Program-made: the position numbers and the translations under genes | Notes under the pieces: model-generated | What the model saw: the letters and a program-made list of their open reading frames with translations, nothing else | Told to the model about the DNA's origin: nothing | The model's database searches: none | Shown here: piece after piece, positions 35,791 to 44,328 of the stretch | How positions within the stretch are numbered: position 1 is the stretch's first letter | How the letters are laid out: each line of letters opens with the position of its first letter | Source of the DNA: Oceanipulchritudo coccoides | GTDB taxonomy: Bacteria > Verrucomicrobiota > Verrucomicrobiia > Opitutales > Oceanipulchritudinaceae | Assembly (NCBI RefSeq): GCF_010500615.1 | Contig: NZ_JAAGNX010000001.1 | Location: forward strand, 759,531-823,530 | Length of the DNA stretch: 64,000 nucleotides | Direction: 5' to 3'

Positions 35791-36597
35791 ATGACAAATA
35801 ATGAGAGTGAAAGATTTTTGAGCGGTCAGGTGGCCGTGGTCACAGGAGGTGGCCGTGGGATTGGCCGTGAAATTGCAAGACAGTTGGCCGCTGTGGGAGC
35901 CCGTGTCGTTGTGACTGCCAGGACACTTTCCCAACTGGAGGAAACCCGCGAATTGATCGCTTCCGAGGGAGGTCTCTGCTCAACCGTCCAGATGGATGTT
36001 CTCGACGAGGTCAGTGTGTCCACCGCCTTTCGCGAGATTCTGGAAGTGAACGGTCATGTAGACCTGCTGGTAAACAATGCCGGAATCTCCGGCAAGTCGG
36101 GTGCGCCATGGGAATTGGACACAGAGGATTGGTGGCGCACTATGGAAGTGAATCTCCGCGGTCCTTACCTGTGTTCCAAGGTGGTGATTCCAGATATGAT
36201 CGAGCGCAAGCGGGGCCGAATCATCATGGTAGGCAGCAACATGGCCTTCTGGCCCTATCCCGTGGCCTCCGCCTACAGCTGCAGCAAGGCGGGATTGGTC
36301 CGTCTGGGTGACAACCTCGCTGTCGCTCTAAAGGAACACGGGATCGCAGTCTTTACCATCAGTCCGGGTCTGGTCCGGACCGAAATGACCAAGGATATTC
36401 CGGAGGAATTTGTTGCCGATGCTGAATGGACTCCCATTGAGAAGCCCGCTGAGCTTTGCGTTGCTCTCGCTTCCGGCAAGGCGGATGCCCTGACCGGCCG
36501 CTATATCCATTCATCCGAACATGATCTCGACGAGCTCATTGCCCGCGCCGAGGAAATCGAGGGTAAAAATCTCCAGACGATGCGGCTGGTCGAGTAG
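35791..36597 (+). CDS. short-chain dehydrogenase/reductase (SDR)
   Basis: A 268-residue classical SDR: TGGGRGIGREIA coenzyme motif, NNAGISG, catalytic Ser in GSNMAF, and YSCSKAG (YxxxK). The end (PGLVRTEMTKDI) is typical. It follows the SLC13 gene by 36 nt. The substrate is unknown. There is a usual NAD(P)-binding fold without further features. Confidence 0.9.
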   Translation: MTNNESERFLSGQVAVVTGGGRGIGREIARQLAAVGARVVVTARTLSQLEETRELIASEGGLCSTVQMDVLDEVSVSTAFREILEVNGHVDLLVNNAGISGKSGAPWELDTEDWWRTMEVNLRGPYLCSKVVIPDMIERKRGRIIMVGSNMAFWPYPVASAYSCSKAGLVRLGDNLAVALKEHGIAVFTISPGLVRTEMTKDIPEEFVADAEWTPIEKPAELCVALASGKADALTGRYIHSSEHDLDELIARAEEIEGKNLQTMRLVE

Positions 36598-36646
36598 GGG
36601 GAATCCGAGCTGCTTTTTAGCTCAGTAGAGTGGTGAAGCCTGTCAT

Positions 36647-37168
36647 TTAACGGATATAGGTATCCCTTTCCCCAAAGAGATCAGGGTCGTCTGAATGTGC
36701 ATGGACGGCTTCCATCAATTTCTCCGTGGAAGTAATGTCCGGGCTGATGATTTCTGGATCAAACGATGAAACAACGAGTTTCCCCTCCTCGATGGTGTAC
36801 TGGACGACCATATAGAGCTTTCCATTTTCCTCCGCCTCTGTCTCGGAATGTCGAGTTTCATCATAGTCCGCCAGAACCTTCATTTGCACGCAGGGGATAT
36901 CGTTGATGAGGATCGGATAAGCGCGAAAGTAAATCGGATCGCGGCCATGGGCAACAACCAGATATTCCCCTTCGTCGAATGCATAGATCGATATCTGATC
37001 GGGATTGCGGCCGACTTCACCGTGCTCGTTTAGCTTGGTCCATGTACCAAGGACAGATTCATCAATGGGAAGCCCCATCGGGTCGGACAGAGCGACTTCA
37101 TATTCGCAGCCTGCCGTGAGCAGGACAACTGCCAGCAGGCTGGCTTGGAGTGTGCTGGGTGGCTTCAT
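36647..37168 (-). CDS. lipoprotein of unknown function
   Basis: A 173-residue protein with a lipobox (SLLAVVLLTAGC). The mature domain has GTWTKLNEHGEVG and DEGEYLVVAHG-type strands, a small beta-barrel pattern similar to lipocalin-like lipoproteins. It carries no enzyme motif. Confidence 0.6.
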   Translation of the reverse strand: MKPPSTLQASLLAVVLLTAGCEYEVALSDPMGLPIDESVLGTWTKLNEHGEVGRNPDQISIYAFDEGEYLVVAHGRDPIYFRAYPILINDIPCVQMKVLADYDETRHSETEAEENGKLYMVVQYTIEEGKLVVSSFDPEIISPDITSTEKLMEAVHAHSDDPDLFGERDTYIR

Positions 37169-37239
37169 TGCAACTTAGATTTTTAACAGCCCGAGGTCGC
37201 GGTGTAAAGGGATTTGGTGTTGGGGAATTGGCGGGCTGG

Positions 37240-37596
37240 TCAATTTTCCGCCATGCTCTCGATCAGCTCAGCAAGAGTCTGATGGCGAGCCTTGGCCTTG
37301 GATTTCAAACGGGCATGTGCCTCTGGTTTAAGACGGATCGTGTATTGCCGGCGGCCGGTTGGTTTGCGCCCGGCGCCGGGGCGTCGTCCACCGTGTCCGA
37401 CCTTTGTGTTTGACCAGTCAATGAAGGCGTCAATTTCGTCCGAGCCCTCGTCAAAGAGTCGGTCGAATTCCTTCAGGGAAATGGTCTGCTTTCCGTCCAG
37501 ACTGCTGACAAAGCCACGCTTAAGGGTGATGGTTGTGCCATCGGGCAGTTTCTTTCTGACGGGCGCGGCGGACCGAAATGATGCGGATGACTTCAT
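37240..37596 (-). CDS. BrnA-position antitoxin with ribbon-helix-helix domain
   Basis: A 118-residue protein. The N-terminal part (residues 20-65, ending DEGSDEIDAFIDWS) resembles the linker that contacts BrnT. The C-terminal half starts GGRRPGAGRKPTGRRQY and continues as a ribbon-helix-helix (TIRLKPEAHARLKSKA) for operator binding. The gene overlaps the toxin by 77 nt, an unusually large overlap. No later Met is available in the first half, so a later non-ATG start cannot be excluded. Confidence 0.65.
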   Translation of the reverse strand: MKSSASFRSAAPVRKKLPDGTTITLKRGFVSSLDGKQTISLKEFDRLFDEGSDEIDAFIDWSNTKVGHGGRRPGAGRKPTGRRQYTIRLKPEAHARLKSKAKARHQTLAELIESMAEN

Positions 37597-37798
37597 GACG
37601 ATAGGTGATGATGGCGCTCCAGAATTTGTTGTTGATAGGACCTGTTACCATGAAGCGCCGTTCCATGGCATAGGGTAAACTGTTCTCCACAAACACACCC
37701 TCCCACAGGTGCTGGGCCTCTTTAAAGTCGATGCCGTGTCGAGCCAGGTTGGATACGCTTCTCACGGGGTCGTATTTGGATTTCTTGAAATTAGACAT
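37520..37798 (-). CDS. brnT: BrnT-family ribonuclease toxin
   Basis: The start at 37798 gives a 92-residue protein of the family's normal size (an upstream ATG at 37822 adds 8 residues). It contains YDPVRSVSNLARHGIDF, the middle MERRFMVTG and the active-site end IRIISVRRARQKETARW. BrnT cuts RNA with a RelE-like fold. The antitoxin gene follows, in the toxin-first order normal for brnTA. Confidence 0.8.
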   Translation of the reverse strand: MSNFKKSKYDPVRSVSNLARHGIDFKEAQHLWEGVFVENSLPYAMERRFMVTGPINNKFWSAIITYRHEVIRIISVRRARQKETARWHNHHP

Positions 37799-37985
37799 TG
37801 CGGAATCAAGATGCGCTGTCAAGGCCCCGAAGCCTGTCGTGATGATTTATTGGGGTGCTACGGTGACAAGTCGTTCAATTGCCCGATTTCAGGTATCTGG
37901 CCCAATCTGATTCAACCATGTGCCGTTATCATTGGATCAGAGGACCTCAGGCATTTAGCCTGGCCCTCGATGGTTGGATTCCCTG

Positions 37986-38456
37986 ATGCGGGATTCAGGC
38001 TTTTCTCCATCAGATGAGGTGCCTACTGTTCTTCGGGAAATGACAGACGGAATAAAATTGTGCGCCTGTGCGAGCGGATTGGCGTATGCGGATTGTTGCA
38101 GGAGCTATCACTTAGGGGTATCCAAAGCGCCGACTGCGCTGGCCTTGATGCGGTCACGTTACTGCGCTTATGTCATTGGGGAAATTGATTACCTCGTTCA
38201 GACCACTCTTCCCGCAGCCCGGAAAGCTGATTTGAGGGATTCCTACAAGTCGACTTATGATTCCATTAATTGGATCGGATTGGAAGTGGTCACAACCTGG
38301 CTGGGTGGAGAGAATGACAAGATCGGGAAAGTTGAATTCCGCGCATTCTATATACAGGACGGCCAGCGTTCCACTCATCATGAGGTATCACGTTTTCGCC
38401 GAAGCAAGGGCCTTTGGTTTTATGTCGATGGTCAGGTGGAAGATTCCCGGCAATGA
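37986..38456 (+). CDS. YchJ family protein with SEC-C zinc motif
   Basis: A protein of about 156 residues (a later ATG at 38040 is possible). It has the SEC-C type motif LCACASGLAYADCC near the N-terminus, which binds zinc, and then the YchJ core (LMRSRYCAYVIGEIDYLVQT, the EFRAFY strand). The function is unresolved; the family lies in the NTF2-like fold. Its stop overlaps the start of the GIY-YIG gene (ATGA), so the two are coupled. Confidence 0.8.
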   Translation: MRDSGFSPSDEVPTVLREMTDGIKLCACASGLAYADCCRSYHLGVSKAPTALALMRSRYCAYVIGEIDYLVQTTLPAARKADLRDSYKSTYDSINWIGLEVVTTWLGGENDKIGKVEFRAFYIQDGQRSTHHEVSRFRRSKGLWFYVDGQVEDSRQ

Positions 38457-38710
38457 AGTGGAGTGTCTACATTGTTCGTTGTGCGGATAACTCCCTTTAT
38501 ACGGGCGTTGCTATCGATGTGGAGCGCCGGTTCACGGAGCATCAATCGCAAGGGCCCAAAGCCGCTAAATATGTCCGGGGGCGTGCGCCGCTGAAACTGG
38601 TGTATACCCAAGCTCTCGGAACACGGTCAGAGGCCATGGCAGAAGAGTGGCGGATTAAACAATTGAGCAAGCTGGATAAGGAAAAACTCATCCGTAGGCA
38701 GATAAATTAA
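38453..38710 (+). CDS. GIY-YIG nuclease-fold protein (YhbQ/UPF0213 type)
   Basis: An 85-residue protein beginning WSVYIVRCADNSLYTGV, the GIY-YIG fold as in YhbQ-type proteins, followed by the Arg/His pair in DVERRFTEHQ and the AKYVRGR motif. It may cut or bind DNA. The ATG lies within the stop codon of the YchJ gene. A 12-bp tandem repeat overlaps its stop codon. Confidence 0.85.
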   Translation: MKWSVYIVRCADNSLYTGVAIDVERRFTEHQSQGPKAAKYVRGRAPLKLVYTQALGTRSEAMAEEWRIKQLSKLDKEKLIRRQIN

Positions 38711-38724
38711 GGGATAAATTAAGG
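38701..38724. repeat. perfect 12-bp tandem repeat across the end of the GIY-YIG gene
   Basis: GATAAATTAAGG occurs twice in direct tandem (38701-38712 and 38713-38724). The first copy contains the stop codon. It may be a slip duplication, or the duplicated target left by an excised element. Confidence 0.8.
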
Positions 38725-39125
38725 GACAGGAAAGTAGTCGCCCAGCCTGCTGGTCTTGGACAAGCCCTTGGTCATGGCAGTGGCATTTGCCGCGTCAGTG
38801 CCTGTTTTCCAATTTGATCGCCGGGATATTTATAGGCACATGCTGTCAAAAGACATTTACATTCCCAATAGGGCCGTCAATCCGGGCATCGGTGGAAGAA
38901 TTACCGTCAATTAGGAACAATCTGTTACCAAACCGGCTAAGCATGCCGGAAAATAGAGTTTTTTCCATGTGCCGGGAACCTGCTGGCGGCGAAGAGCAAC
39001 AATACCCCGATTGTTCCATGGGCCCCAATTGATAAAAATTTATGAATAACTGAGGTATCCGGAAAAACATGATGCTCTGCCGCCTTAAATGCCTTTGTCT
39101 GAAGTGACACAGGAGAATACTACTT
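38711..39125. other. 415-nt intergenic region upstream of the ParA-like operon
   Basis: It holds the tandem repeat and transporter relic, then an AT-rich stretch that must include the promoter of the ParA-like gene. Arms GGAACAATC (38914-38922) and GATTGTTCC (39009-39017) are perfect inverted copies 86 nt apart, the outer flanks also pairing partly (CAATT/AATTG). This may be an operator pair or a structured leader. No protein-coding gene was found. Confidence 0.5.
38745..38812 (+). pseudogene. relic of an SLC13-type transporter gene
   Basis: In one frame the DNA encodes LDKPLVMAVAFAAS, close to PKPFVMAVAFAAS near the C-terminus of the SLC13 protein at 33982-35754. The similarity stops abruptly on both sides. 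It is therefore a short degraded copy of a paralogue, not a functional gene. It begins about 20 nt after the tandem repeat. Confidence 0.5.
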
Positions 39126-40052
39126 ATGGCTAGAAAAATTGCGTTTATTAATTACAAAGGCGGCGTCGGCAAAACCAGTTGCATTGTCAACATTGCGGCC
39201 AGCCTTGCGAACAGCGGCAAACGGGTCCTTCTGGTGGACCTCGACGCCCAGTCAAATACCAGCATCTGGTTGATGCGGGTCGAGCGGTGGAATGAATTGA
39301 ACACGACCGGCCAGGGGTCCGTCTATTCAATCTTCCAACCGGGTGAGCAAACCCTCAAGGACATTGTCGTCAAGGATGTGGTTGAGGAACGCGGCGGGGA
39401 AAAGATCCTTCCCGGATTGGACCTGCTCCCGACCACTTTTGACCTGATTGACCTTGAGCACGAATACACTCCACCGGAAGGTGAACCCGTGTTTGTGCGA
39501 TTCTGGGAACAGCTTCAGCAGATGGAAGCGGATTATGACTATATCCTTTTTGACTGCCCGCCGAATGTCTTGCGTGCCTCCCAGTGTGGCCTGTTTTGCG
39601 CCAACGAAGTGATCGTACCAGCCAACCCGGATGCCCTGAGCTTGATCGGCTTCACTCTGTTGACGGGCAAACTGGTCCAGTTCAACGAGCGCTCCGCCGG
39701 CTTCCGTAGCGTGGGCATGGGCAACCCGGCGATGATCAACGGGATCATCTTCAATAGCATCAAGGCGATGACTGACATCGAGGTGCCGAAGATGCGCATG
39801 CAGTTCCGTATTAATCAATTCCGGAACCAGAAGAAGATTTCGCCGAAGACCCGCATCTTTAATTCCATGATCCGGGATGCGATTGTTGTCCGTCGTGCGG
39901 TCACTCTTGGACTGCCGGTCCTTTGTATTGGAAATGCCATTGGGACGGAGGGAGTCGTGGATGACTACGAGAATCTTACCCGTGAAATCGAATCCCTGGC
40001 CGGGCTGGCTGTTGCCCCGGTCAATCAGTTAAACCACGCCGAAACTGCTTAA
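39126..40052 (+). CDS. ParA/MinD-like ATPase without ParB partner
   Basis: A 308-residue deviant-Walker ATPase. It starts with INYKGGVGKTSCIVNIAA (signature Lys11, catalytic Lys16), has LLVDLDAQSNTS and the Walker B-type FDCPPNVL, and ends with a region unlike chromosomal ParA. An AGGAG site precedes the ATG. ParA proteins position DNA or protein cargo by ATP-driven dimer gradients. No ParB gene follows. Two unfamiliar genes follow in the same direction, spaced 4 and 24 nt. Confidence 0.85.
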   Translation: MARKIAFINYKGGVGKTSCIVNIAASLANSGKRVLLVDLDAQSNTSIWLMRVERWNELNTTGQGSVYSIFQPGEQTLKDIVVKDVVEERGGEKILPGLDLLPTTFDLIDLEHEYTPPEGEPVFVRFWEQLQQMEADYDYILFDCPPNVLRASQCGLFCANEVIVPANPDALSLIGFTLLTGKLVQFNERSAGFRSVGMGNPAMINGIIFNSIKAMTDIEVPKMRMQFRINQFRNQKKISPKTRIFNSMIRDAIVVRRAVTLGLPVLCIGNAIGTEGVVDDYENLTREIESLAGLAVAPVNQLNHAETA

Positions 40053-40056
40053 TCCG

Positions 40057-41013
40057 ATGAACACAACAACAATGGAATCTGGACAAAAAGTACCTTTTAC
40101 CGCTGAAGAATGGGACAAGCTACGCTTTCTGTTCCAAGACTCGGTGATGGCAAAAACCAACCTGTGCAAGCTTGCCCAGAACATGGGCGCGAAATGGCCT
40201 ATCCGGGGCAAGAACGAGACCCCGGGCAAGTATACCGGCCATACCCTGGATAGTTTGCTTGAGATGACCGAGTTCTACGGTAAGGAAAACCGCCTTCCGC
40301 TGCTTTACTCGATTCTCAAGGAAACGCAGTCCCTTGACGATCCGTTCTCGGACATGGTCAATCATTTGGACAAGGTTGCTCACATGGAAAGTGACGCCAC
40401 ATCGGCATTAAAGCAGATGGAGGTTCCCCTGGACTTCCCCGTCGAGCTGGCCAACTTCACCCGCGAGACCCTTTCCCTCTGCCGCTCAGAAGGTATTCAT
40501 ACAATCAGCCAATTTGTTGAGTTTGCACAAAAGAGCGCCAAATCGGTTATCATCAGCGGGGATTATCGCCTGTTGCTGAATGCGCTGACGCAACAGGACA
40601 AGAAGGTCCTCAAGGTGTTTCTTCCCATCCGGGAAGATGAGCCGGGACTCTTTCTTGCTGAGGCGATTGGCCACATGGCACGCCAGTTGGGCGACAACAA
40701 GGCTGCTAGTCTGCTCGAAGCGTATCAAATTTCCACTACACGAGCATCGTGGCAGAATGCCACGCCGCTCGCCAAGCAGGAGGTTCAAGGCCTGATTGGT
40801 GAATTAAAACTGGCGGTAAAGAAGCGCATGGACCTCATGCCGGATGAAGCACAGCAATTGCGACATGCTGTGAATTCCGGAGAGGCCGCTCGCGTACGCT
40901 TCTTTGTCTCCCTGCGTGATCCTGATATTGAAAGCTTGTCCATCGCGATTGCCCTTGCGGCACTCGATGTGAAGCCCAAGTCAAAGGGCTTGCTCGGACG
41001 CTTTCTTAACTGA
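40057..41013 (+). CDS. hypothetical helical protein in the ParA-like operon
   Basis: A 318-residue soluble protein with no signal peptide. It is mainly alpha-helical by composition; the first 70 residues contain EEWDKLRFLFQDSVMAKTNL and NMGAKWPIRGKNET, a possible helix-turn-helix-like or ParA-contact region. It ends with a basic tail (KPKSKGLLGRFLN). No domain was recognised. The ATG is 4 nt after the ParA stop, so translational coupling is likely. It is a candidate cargo adaptor for the ATPase. Confidence 0.65.
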   Translation: MNTTTMESGQKVPFTAEEWDKLRFLFQDSVMAKTNLCKLAQNMGAKWPIRGKNETPGKYTGHTLDSLLEMTEFYGKENRLPLLYSILKETQSLDDPFSDMVNHLDKVAHMESDATSALKQMEVPLDFPVELANFTRETLSLCRSEGIHTISQFVEFAQKSAKSVIISGDYRLLLNALTQQDKKVLKVFLPIREDEPGLFLAEAIGHMARQLGDNKAASLLEAYQISTTRASWQNATPLAKQEVQGLIGELKLAVKKRMDLMPDEAQQLRHAVNSGEAARVRFFVSLRDPDIESLSIAIALAALDVKPKSKGLLGRFLN

Positions 41014-41037
41014 CGCCAACTCCTTATCCCTATAAAC

Positions 41038-41856
41038 ATGTCTACTACAGCAGCAAAATCCAATCCTCCCGAATTCGTTGATTTCCCGGATCCGCGTCCT
41101 GCAGCGCAAAAAAAGCAGATGAATCCCAATGCCGGGCTTTCAATTGATGCCATTCTTCAGCGCACGCATCCGACCAAGCGCCCTGGGAACAGTCTGATTG
41201 ATCTTGGGGTGGAAGAGTGCTTCGCCTCCCTTGAGGCGGAAGAGGATGCCTTGCGCAATCGTGAGCGTGAGGTGGCCAAGCTTCGGGCAGAGGCCGACGA
41301 GCGGGTTCGTGCAGTACGCGAGACGGAGATCCTCCTCGATGCCAGGGAAAGGATATTGAATGACCGCGAGGCGGTTCTCGCCAAGCGCCTTGCGAGTACT
41401 TCAAAGGATGGAAGTATCGCCGCCCTCGACGAGTCGCTCAAGGAAACACGACACGCACTCGGTGAAGCCAACGAGGTGATTATTGAGAAGGATCAGGTCA
41501 TTGCCGCTCTTCGCAAGGAAATGGAAGAACTGAAATCAGCTGCTCCAGTTGCTGCGCCTTCCGCCGATGCCGATCAGGATGGCCCGCTTTCCTACGATGA
41601 TGTCACGCATAAGTCGCTTTCCGAGCAGGTCGCTTTCCTTCGCGAGCGCGAGGCCTTTATCGAGCAAAGCGAAAACACGCTTTTCGACAAGGCACAGACC
41701 CTTCAGGAGTGGGAGACACGCCTTCAGCAGGAGGAGCATGACCAGGACAATGCGCCAGAAGCGGATAACACATCCTCTGCACCCGCAAGGATTCAGCCGA
41801 ATCCGGTTGCCGATACTTCCGATGGACCGATTGATTTTAAGCGCGCCGCGTATTAA
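41038..41856 (+). CDS. coiled-coil protein in the ParA-like operon
   Basis: A 272-residue protein without signal peptide. Residues 58-170 form a strong heptad coiled coil (LEAEEDALRNREREVAKLRA, then ETEILLDARERILNDREA). A second short helix lies at 195-235 (FLREREAFIEQSENTLFD). The ends are Pro/Asn/Asp-rich. Coiled-coil partners are typical of ParA-family cargo systems. It lies 24 nt after the helical protein gene. The function is unknown. Confidence 0.65.
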   Translation: MSTTAAKSNPPEFVDFPDPRPAAQKKQMNPNAGLSIDAILQRTHPTKRPGNSLIDLGVEECFASLEAEEDALRNREREVAKLRAEADERVRAVRETEILLDARERILNDREAVLAKRLASTSKDGSIAALDESLKETRHALGEANEVIIEKDQVIAALRKEMEELKSAAPVAAPSADADQDGPLSYDDVTHKSLSEQVAFLREREAFIEQSENTLFDKAQTLQEWETRLQQEEHDQDNAPEADNTSSAPARIQPNPVADTSDGPIDFKRAAY

Positions 41857-41882
41857 TTGTGTGACGCCAATTTGGATTGAGA

Positions 41883-43028
41883 TTATCTTCCTGCCTCTTC
41901 CCTGAAACGGACCGGCGTTGTGCTGAGATGCTTCTTGAAGATGTAGTTCAGGTATTCCTGGTAATTGAAGCCGCTCCGCTCGGCAATCTCAGGAATGGAT
42001 ATCTTGGTGAAAGCCAGCATATCCCGGGCGCGCCTGAGCTTTACGGAAAGGATAATGTCACCGACGGTGCGTCCAAGCTGGTCCTTGAAACGACGCTGGA
42101 GCACACTGCGGGAAACACCGGCGGATTCCGCAACGTGATCAACGGAAATCCCGTTGCAGGCTTCCTGTCGGATGAATCGCATGGCCTTTACCAAGGCAGG
42201 ATCACTCACGGCCATTGTATCGCTGGACCCACGCGTATAAAGGGAGAGGGGAGGCGTTTCCAGCAAGGTTTCACTTGTGCGTTCATCCGTGATGAGCGCA
42301 TCGAGTAATCGTGCAGCCTCGTAACCAACCCGTGTGTGGTTCGGTTCAATACTGCTGAGCTGGGGCCGGCACAATTCGCAAAAGGACTGGTCATTATCAA
42401 CGCCGACAATACTGATCTCCTCCGGTATTGAAATTCCACTACGCTCACAGGCTTTCATCGCGAGGGGTCCAAACTGGTCGCTGGCAACCAGCATGGCGCA
42501 TGGTTTTGGAAGGCCCTCAACCCACGAGGCCACGTGATCAAGGTTCCGGTGCCAGTGTGCGGGTCCCTGGTGTCTCGGGTTGAGGTGACAAAGGCTCACT
42601 TGGCCATGTTCCTTTTCCAGACTTTGCCCAAAGGCTTCCTGACGCTCAAAGGACCATCGTTCAGAACTGAATCCCAGAAAGGCAAAGTGGCGGTGGCCAT
42701 TGCCTATGAAATGTTCCGCAACCATTCGTCCGATTTTCCGGTCATCACATTTGACTAAGGGAAATGGGGATTTTTGGACATTTCCGAGAACGTCGACGAT
42801 ATGCGTATTTTTCGCTTTCAGGTTCTTCAAGATGGCGGGATCGGAAATGCGGGCGATGATGCCATCCCCATCCCAATCCACCAGTCCGGCGATGTCGGTT
42901 GCGCCCATGTATCCGGTGGGATGAAAGACGGACCAGTCGTCATGTTCCCTGATGTACTGGCTGATCCCGGCAAGGATATTCCGCCCCGAGGCAAGGGCGG
43001 TTTCGACTAGGATGGCAACGCGCTTCAT
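41883..43028 (-). CDS. XylR-like AraC-family transcriptional regulator
   Basis: A 381-residue regulator. Residues 1-265 form a periplasmic-binding-like sugar sensor (ILVETALASGRNILAGISQY, then VGVDNDQSFCELCRPQLSSI) as in XylR/LacI. Residues 280-381 are an AraC-type double helix-turn-helix (DHVAESAGVSRSVLQRRFK, then EIAERSGFNYQEYLNYIFKK). It is transcribed away from galK. The shared intergenic space and an inverted repeat suggest that it controls the gal operon, with galactose or a relative as effector. Confidence 0.85.
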   Translation of the reverse strand: MKRVAILVETALASGRNILAGISQYIREHDDWSVFHPTGYMGATDIAGLVDWDGDGIIARISDPAILKNLKAKNTHIVDVLGNVQKSPFPLVKCDDRKIGRMVAEHFIGNGHRHFAFLGFSSERWSFERQEAFGQSLEKEHGQVSLCHLNPRHQGPAHWHRNLDHVASWVEGLPKPCAMLVASDQFGPLAMKACERSGISIPEEISIVGVDNDQSFCELCRPQLSSIEPNHTRVGYEAARLLDALITDERTSETLLETPPLSLYTRGSSDTMAVSDPALVKAMRFIRQEACNGISVDHVAESAGVSRSVLQRRFKDQLGRTVGDIILSVKLRRARDMLAFTKISIPEIAERSGFNYQEYLNYIFKKHLSTTPVRFREEAGR

Positions 43029-43048
43029 GACCTGACCTGATTTATTAA

Positions 43049-43074
43049 AAATTAGGAAGAATATTATCTAATTT
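43049..43074. promoter_or_regulatory. candidate operator between the XylR-like gene and galK
   Basis: AAATTAG (43049-43055) and CTAATTT (43068-43074) are perfect inverted arms with a 12-nt spacer in the 112-nt divergent intergenic region. They would place an AraC/XylR dimer between the two promoters. Confidence 0.45.
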
Positions 43075-43140
43075 CCAAGTATAAGACTGTGATATGCTTA
43101 TTCTAAAGCAAACAATAAATTTTACAAATTGACCGATTAT

Positions 43141-44322
43141 ATGAAAATACCTCAATCCGCTGAAGGCCTTATTGATAATGTAAGGGAACAATTCAAGATG
43201 AACTTCGGAGACGACGCTGAGATCGTCGCCTTCGCCCCTGGCCGGGTAAATGTGATCGGTGAGCACGTCGACTACAATGGCGGCTGGGTGCTGCCGGCGG
43301 CGATTGACCGCTTTCTTGTGATGGCGGTAAAGGCCCGATCGGGCAAGGAGGTACGCTTGGCCACGGCGACCTACGACGGCCGGGTGGAATTCACCCTTGA
43401 TGAGATTGCCCCCGGCCGGTCCCGCGGTTGGGATCGTTATGTGCGTGGGGTTCTTGCCGGGATAATCGGGGCCGGGAATGACCTGACGGGATTTGATGCC
43501 TGTTTTGACAGCAATATTCCGATCGGCGGCGGCTTGAGCAGTAGTGCCGCCTTTGAAGCGGCCACCGGATTGGCTGCCTTGGCCCTTTGTGGTGGGGAAA
43601 TGGACCGCTTTGAACTCGCCAAGTTGTGTCAGCATGCCGAGCATGAATATGCGGGTGTGCCATGTGGGATTATGGACCAGGCGGCAGTGCTCAACTGCAA
43701 GGCTGGTCATTTGCTTTTCCTCGACTGCGAGAACGAAACCTTCGAGCAGGCCCCATTCAAGGCAGACGGCTGGCGCCTGATGATCATCAATTCCGGAGTG
43801 GCCCATGAGCTCGCTGACGGCGAGTACGCAAAGCGCCGAAAAGCGTGTCATGATGCCGCGGAAATAATTGGAGTCTCCTCATTGCGACACATTGCCATTG
43901 AGGAACTGGACGCGACGCTTGCCAACGAGTCCTTGAATGAAGAGATGCGCAAGTGCGTGCGACACAACGTGACGGAGAACGACCGCACCCATAAGGCGGT
44001 GGCCGCCCTTGCCGCAGGGGACATCGAGGAGGCCGGCAAGCAAATGAACTTGAGTCATGCGTCCCTTCGAGATGACTATCGCGTGAGCTGCGACGAGTTG
44101 GATTATATCGCGGAAATCGCACAACCCCTTGAGGGTGTTGCGGGGTGCCGGATGACCGGCGGGGGATTTGGTGGCTCCTGCATTGCCCTTGTCAGGGAAG
44201 AAGTTGCTGAGAACGTGTCGACCCTGATTTCCACCGCCTTCAGCACACGCTTCAAACACGCACCGAAGATTTTCCTGACGACGCCTGAGACCTCAGCGCA
44301 CGCCTTCAAGACGGGAGTCTGA
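43141..44322 (+). CDS. galK: galactokinase
   Basis: The ATG at 43141 is chosen; the in-frame TTG at 43129 adds only four residues and no ribosome site is clear for either. The 393-residue protein has the galactokinase signature (GRVNVIGEHVDYNGGWVLP), the GHMP ATP-loop GGGLSSSAAFE and the end motif MTGGGFGGSCIALV. It phosphorylates galactose at C1 with ATP in the cytosol, the first step of the Leloir pathway. It leads galK-galT-galE. Confidence 0.95.
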   Translation: MKIPQSAEGLIDNVREQFKMNFGDDAEIVAFAPGRVNVIGEHVDYNGGWVLPAAIDRFLVMAVKARSGKEVRLATATYDGRVEFTLDEIAPGRSRGWDRYVRGVLAGIIGAGNDLTGFDACFDSNIPIGGGLSSSAAFEAATGLAALALCGGEMDRFELAKLCQHAEHEYAGVPCGIMDQAAVLNCKAGHLLFLDCENETFEQAPFKADGWRLMIINSGVAHELADGEYAKRRKACHDAAEIIGVSSLRHIAIEELDATLANESLNEEMRKCVRHNVTENDRTHKAVAALAAGDIEEAGKQMNLSHASLRDDYRVSCDELDYIAEIAQPLEGVAGCRMTGGGFGGSCIALVREEVAENVSTLISTAFSTRFKHAPKIFLTTPETSAHAFKTGV

Positions 44323-44328
44323 AAAGCC

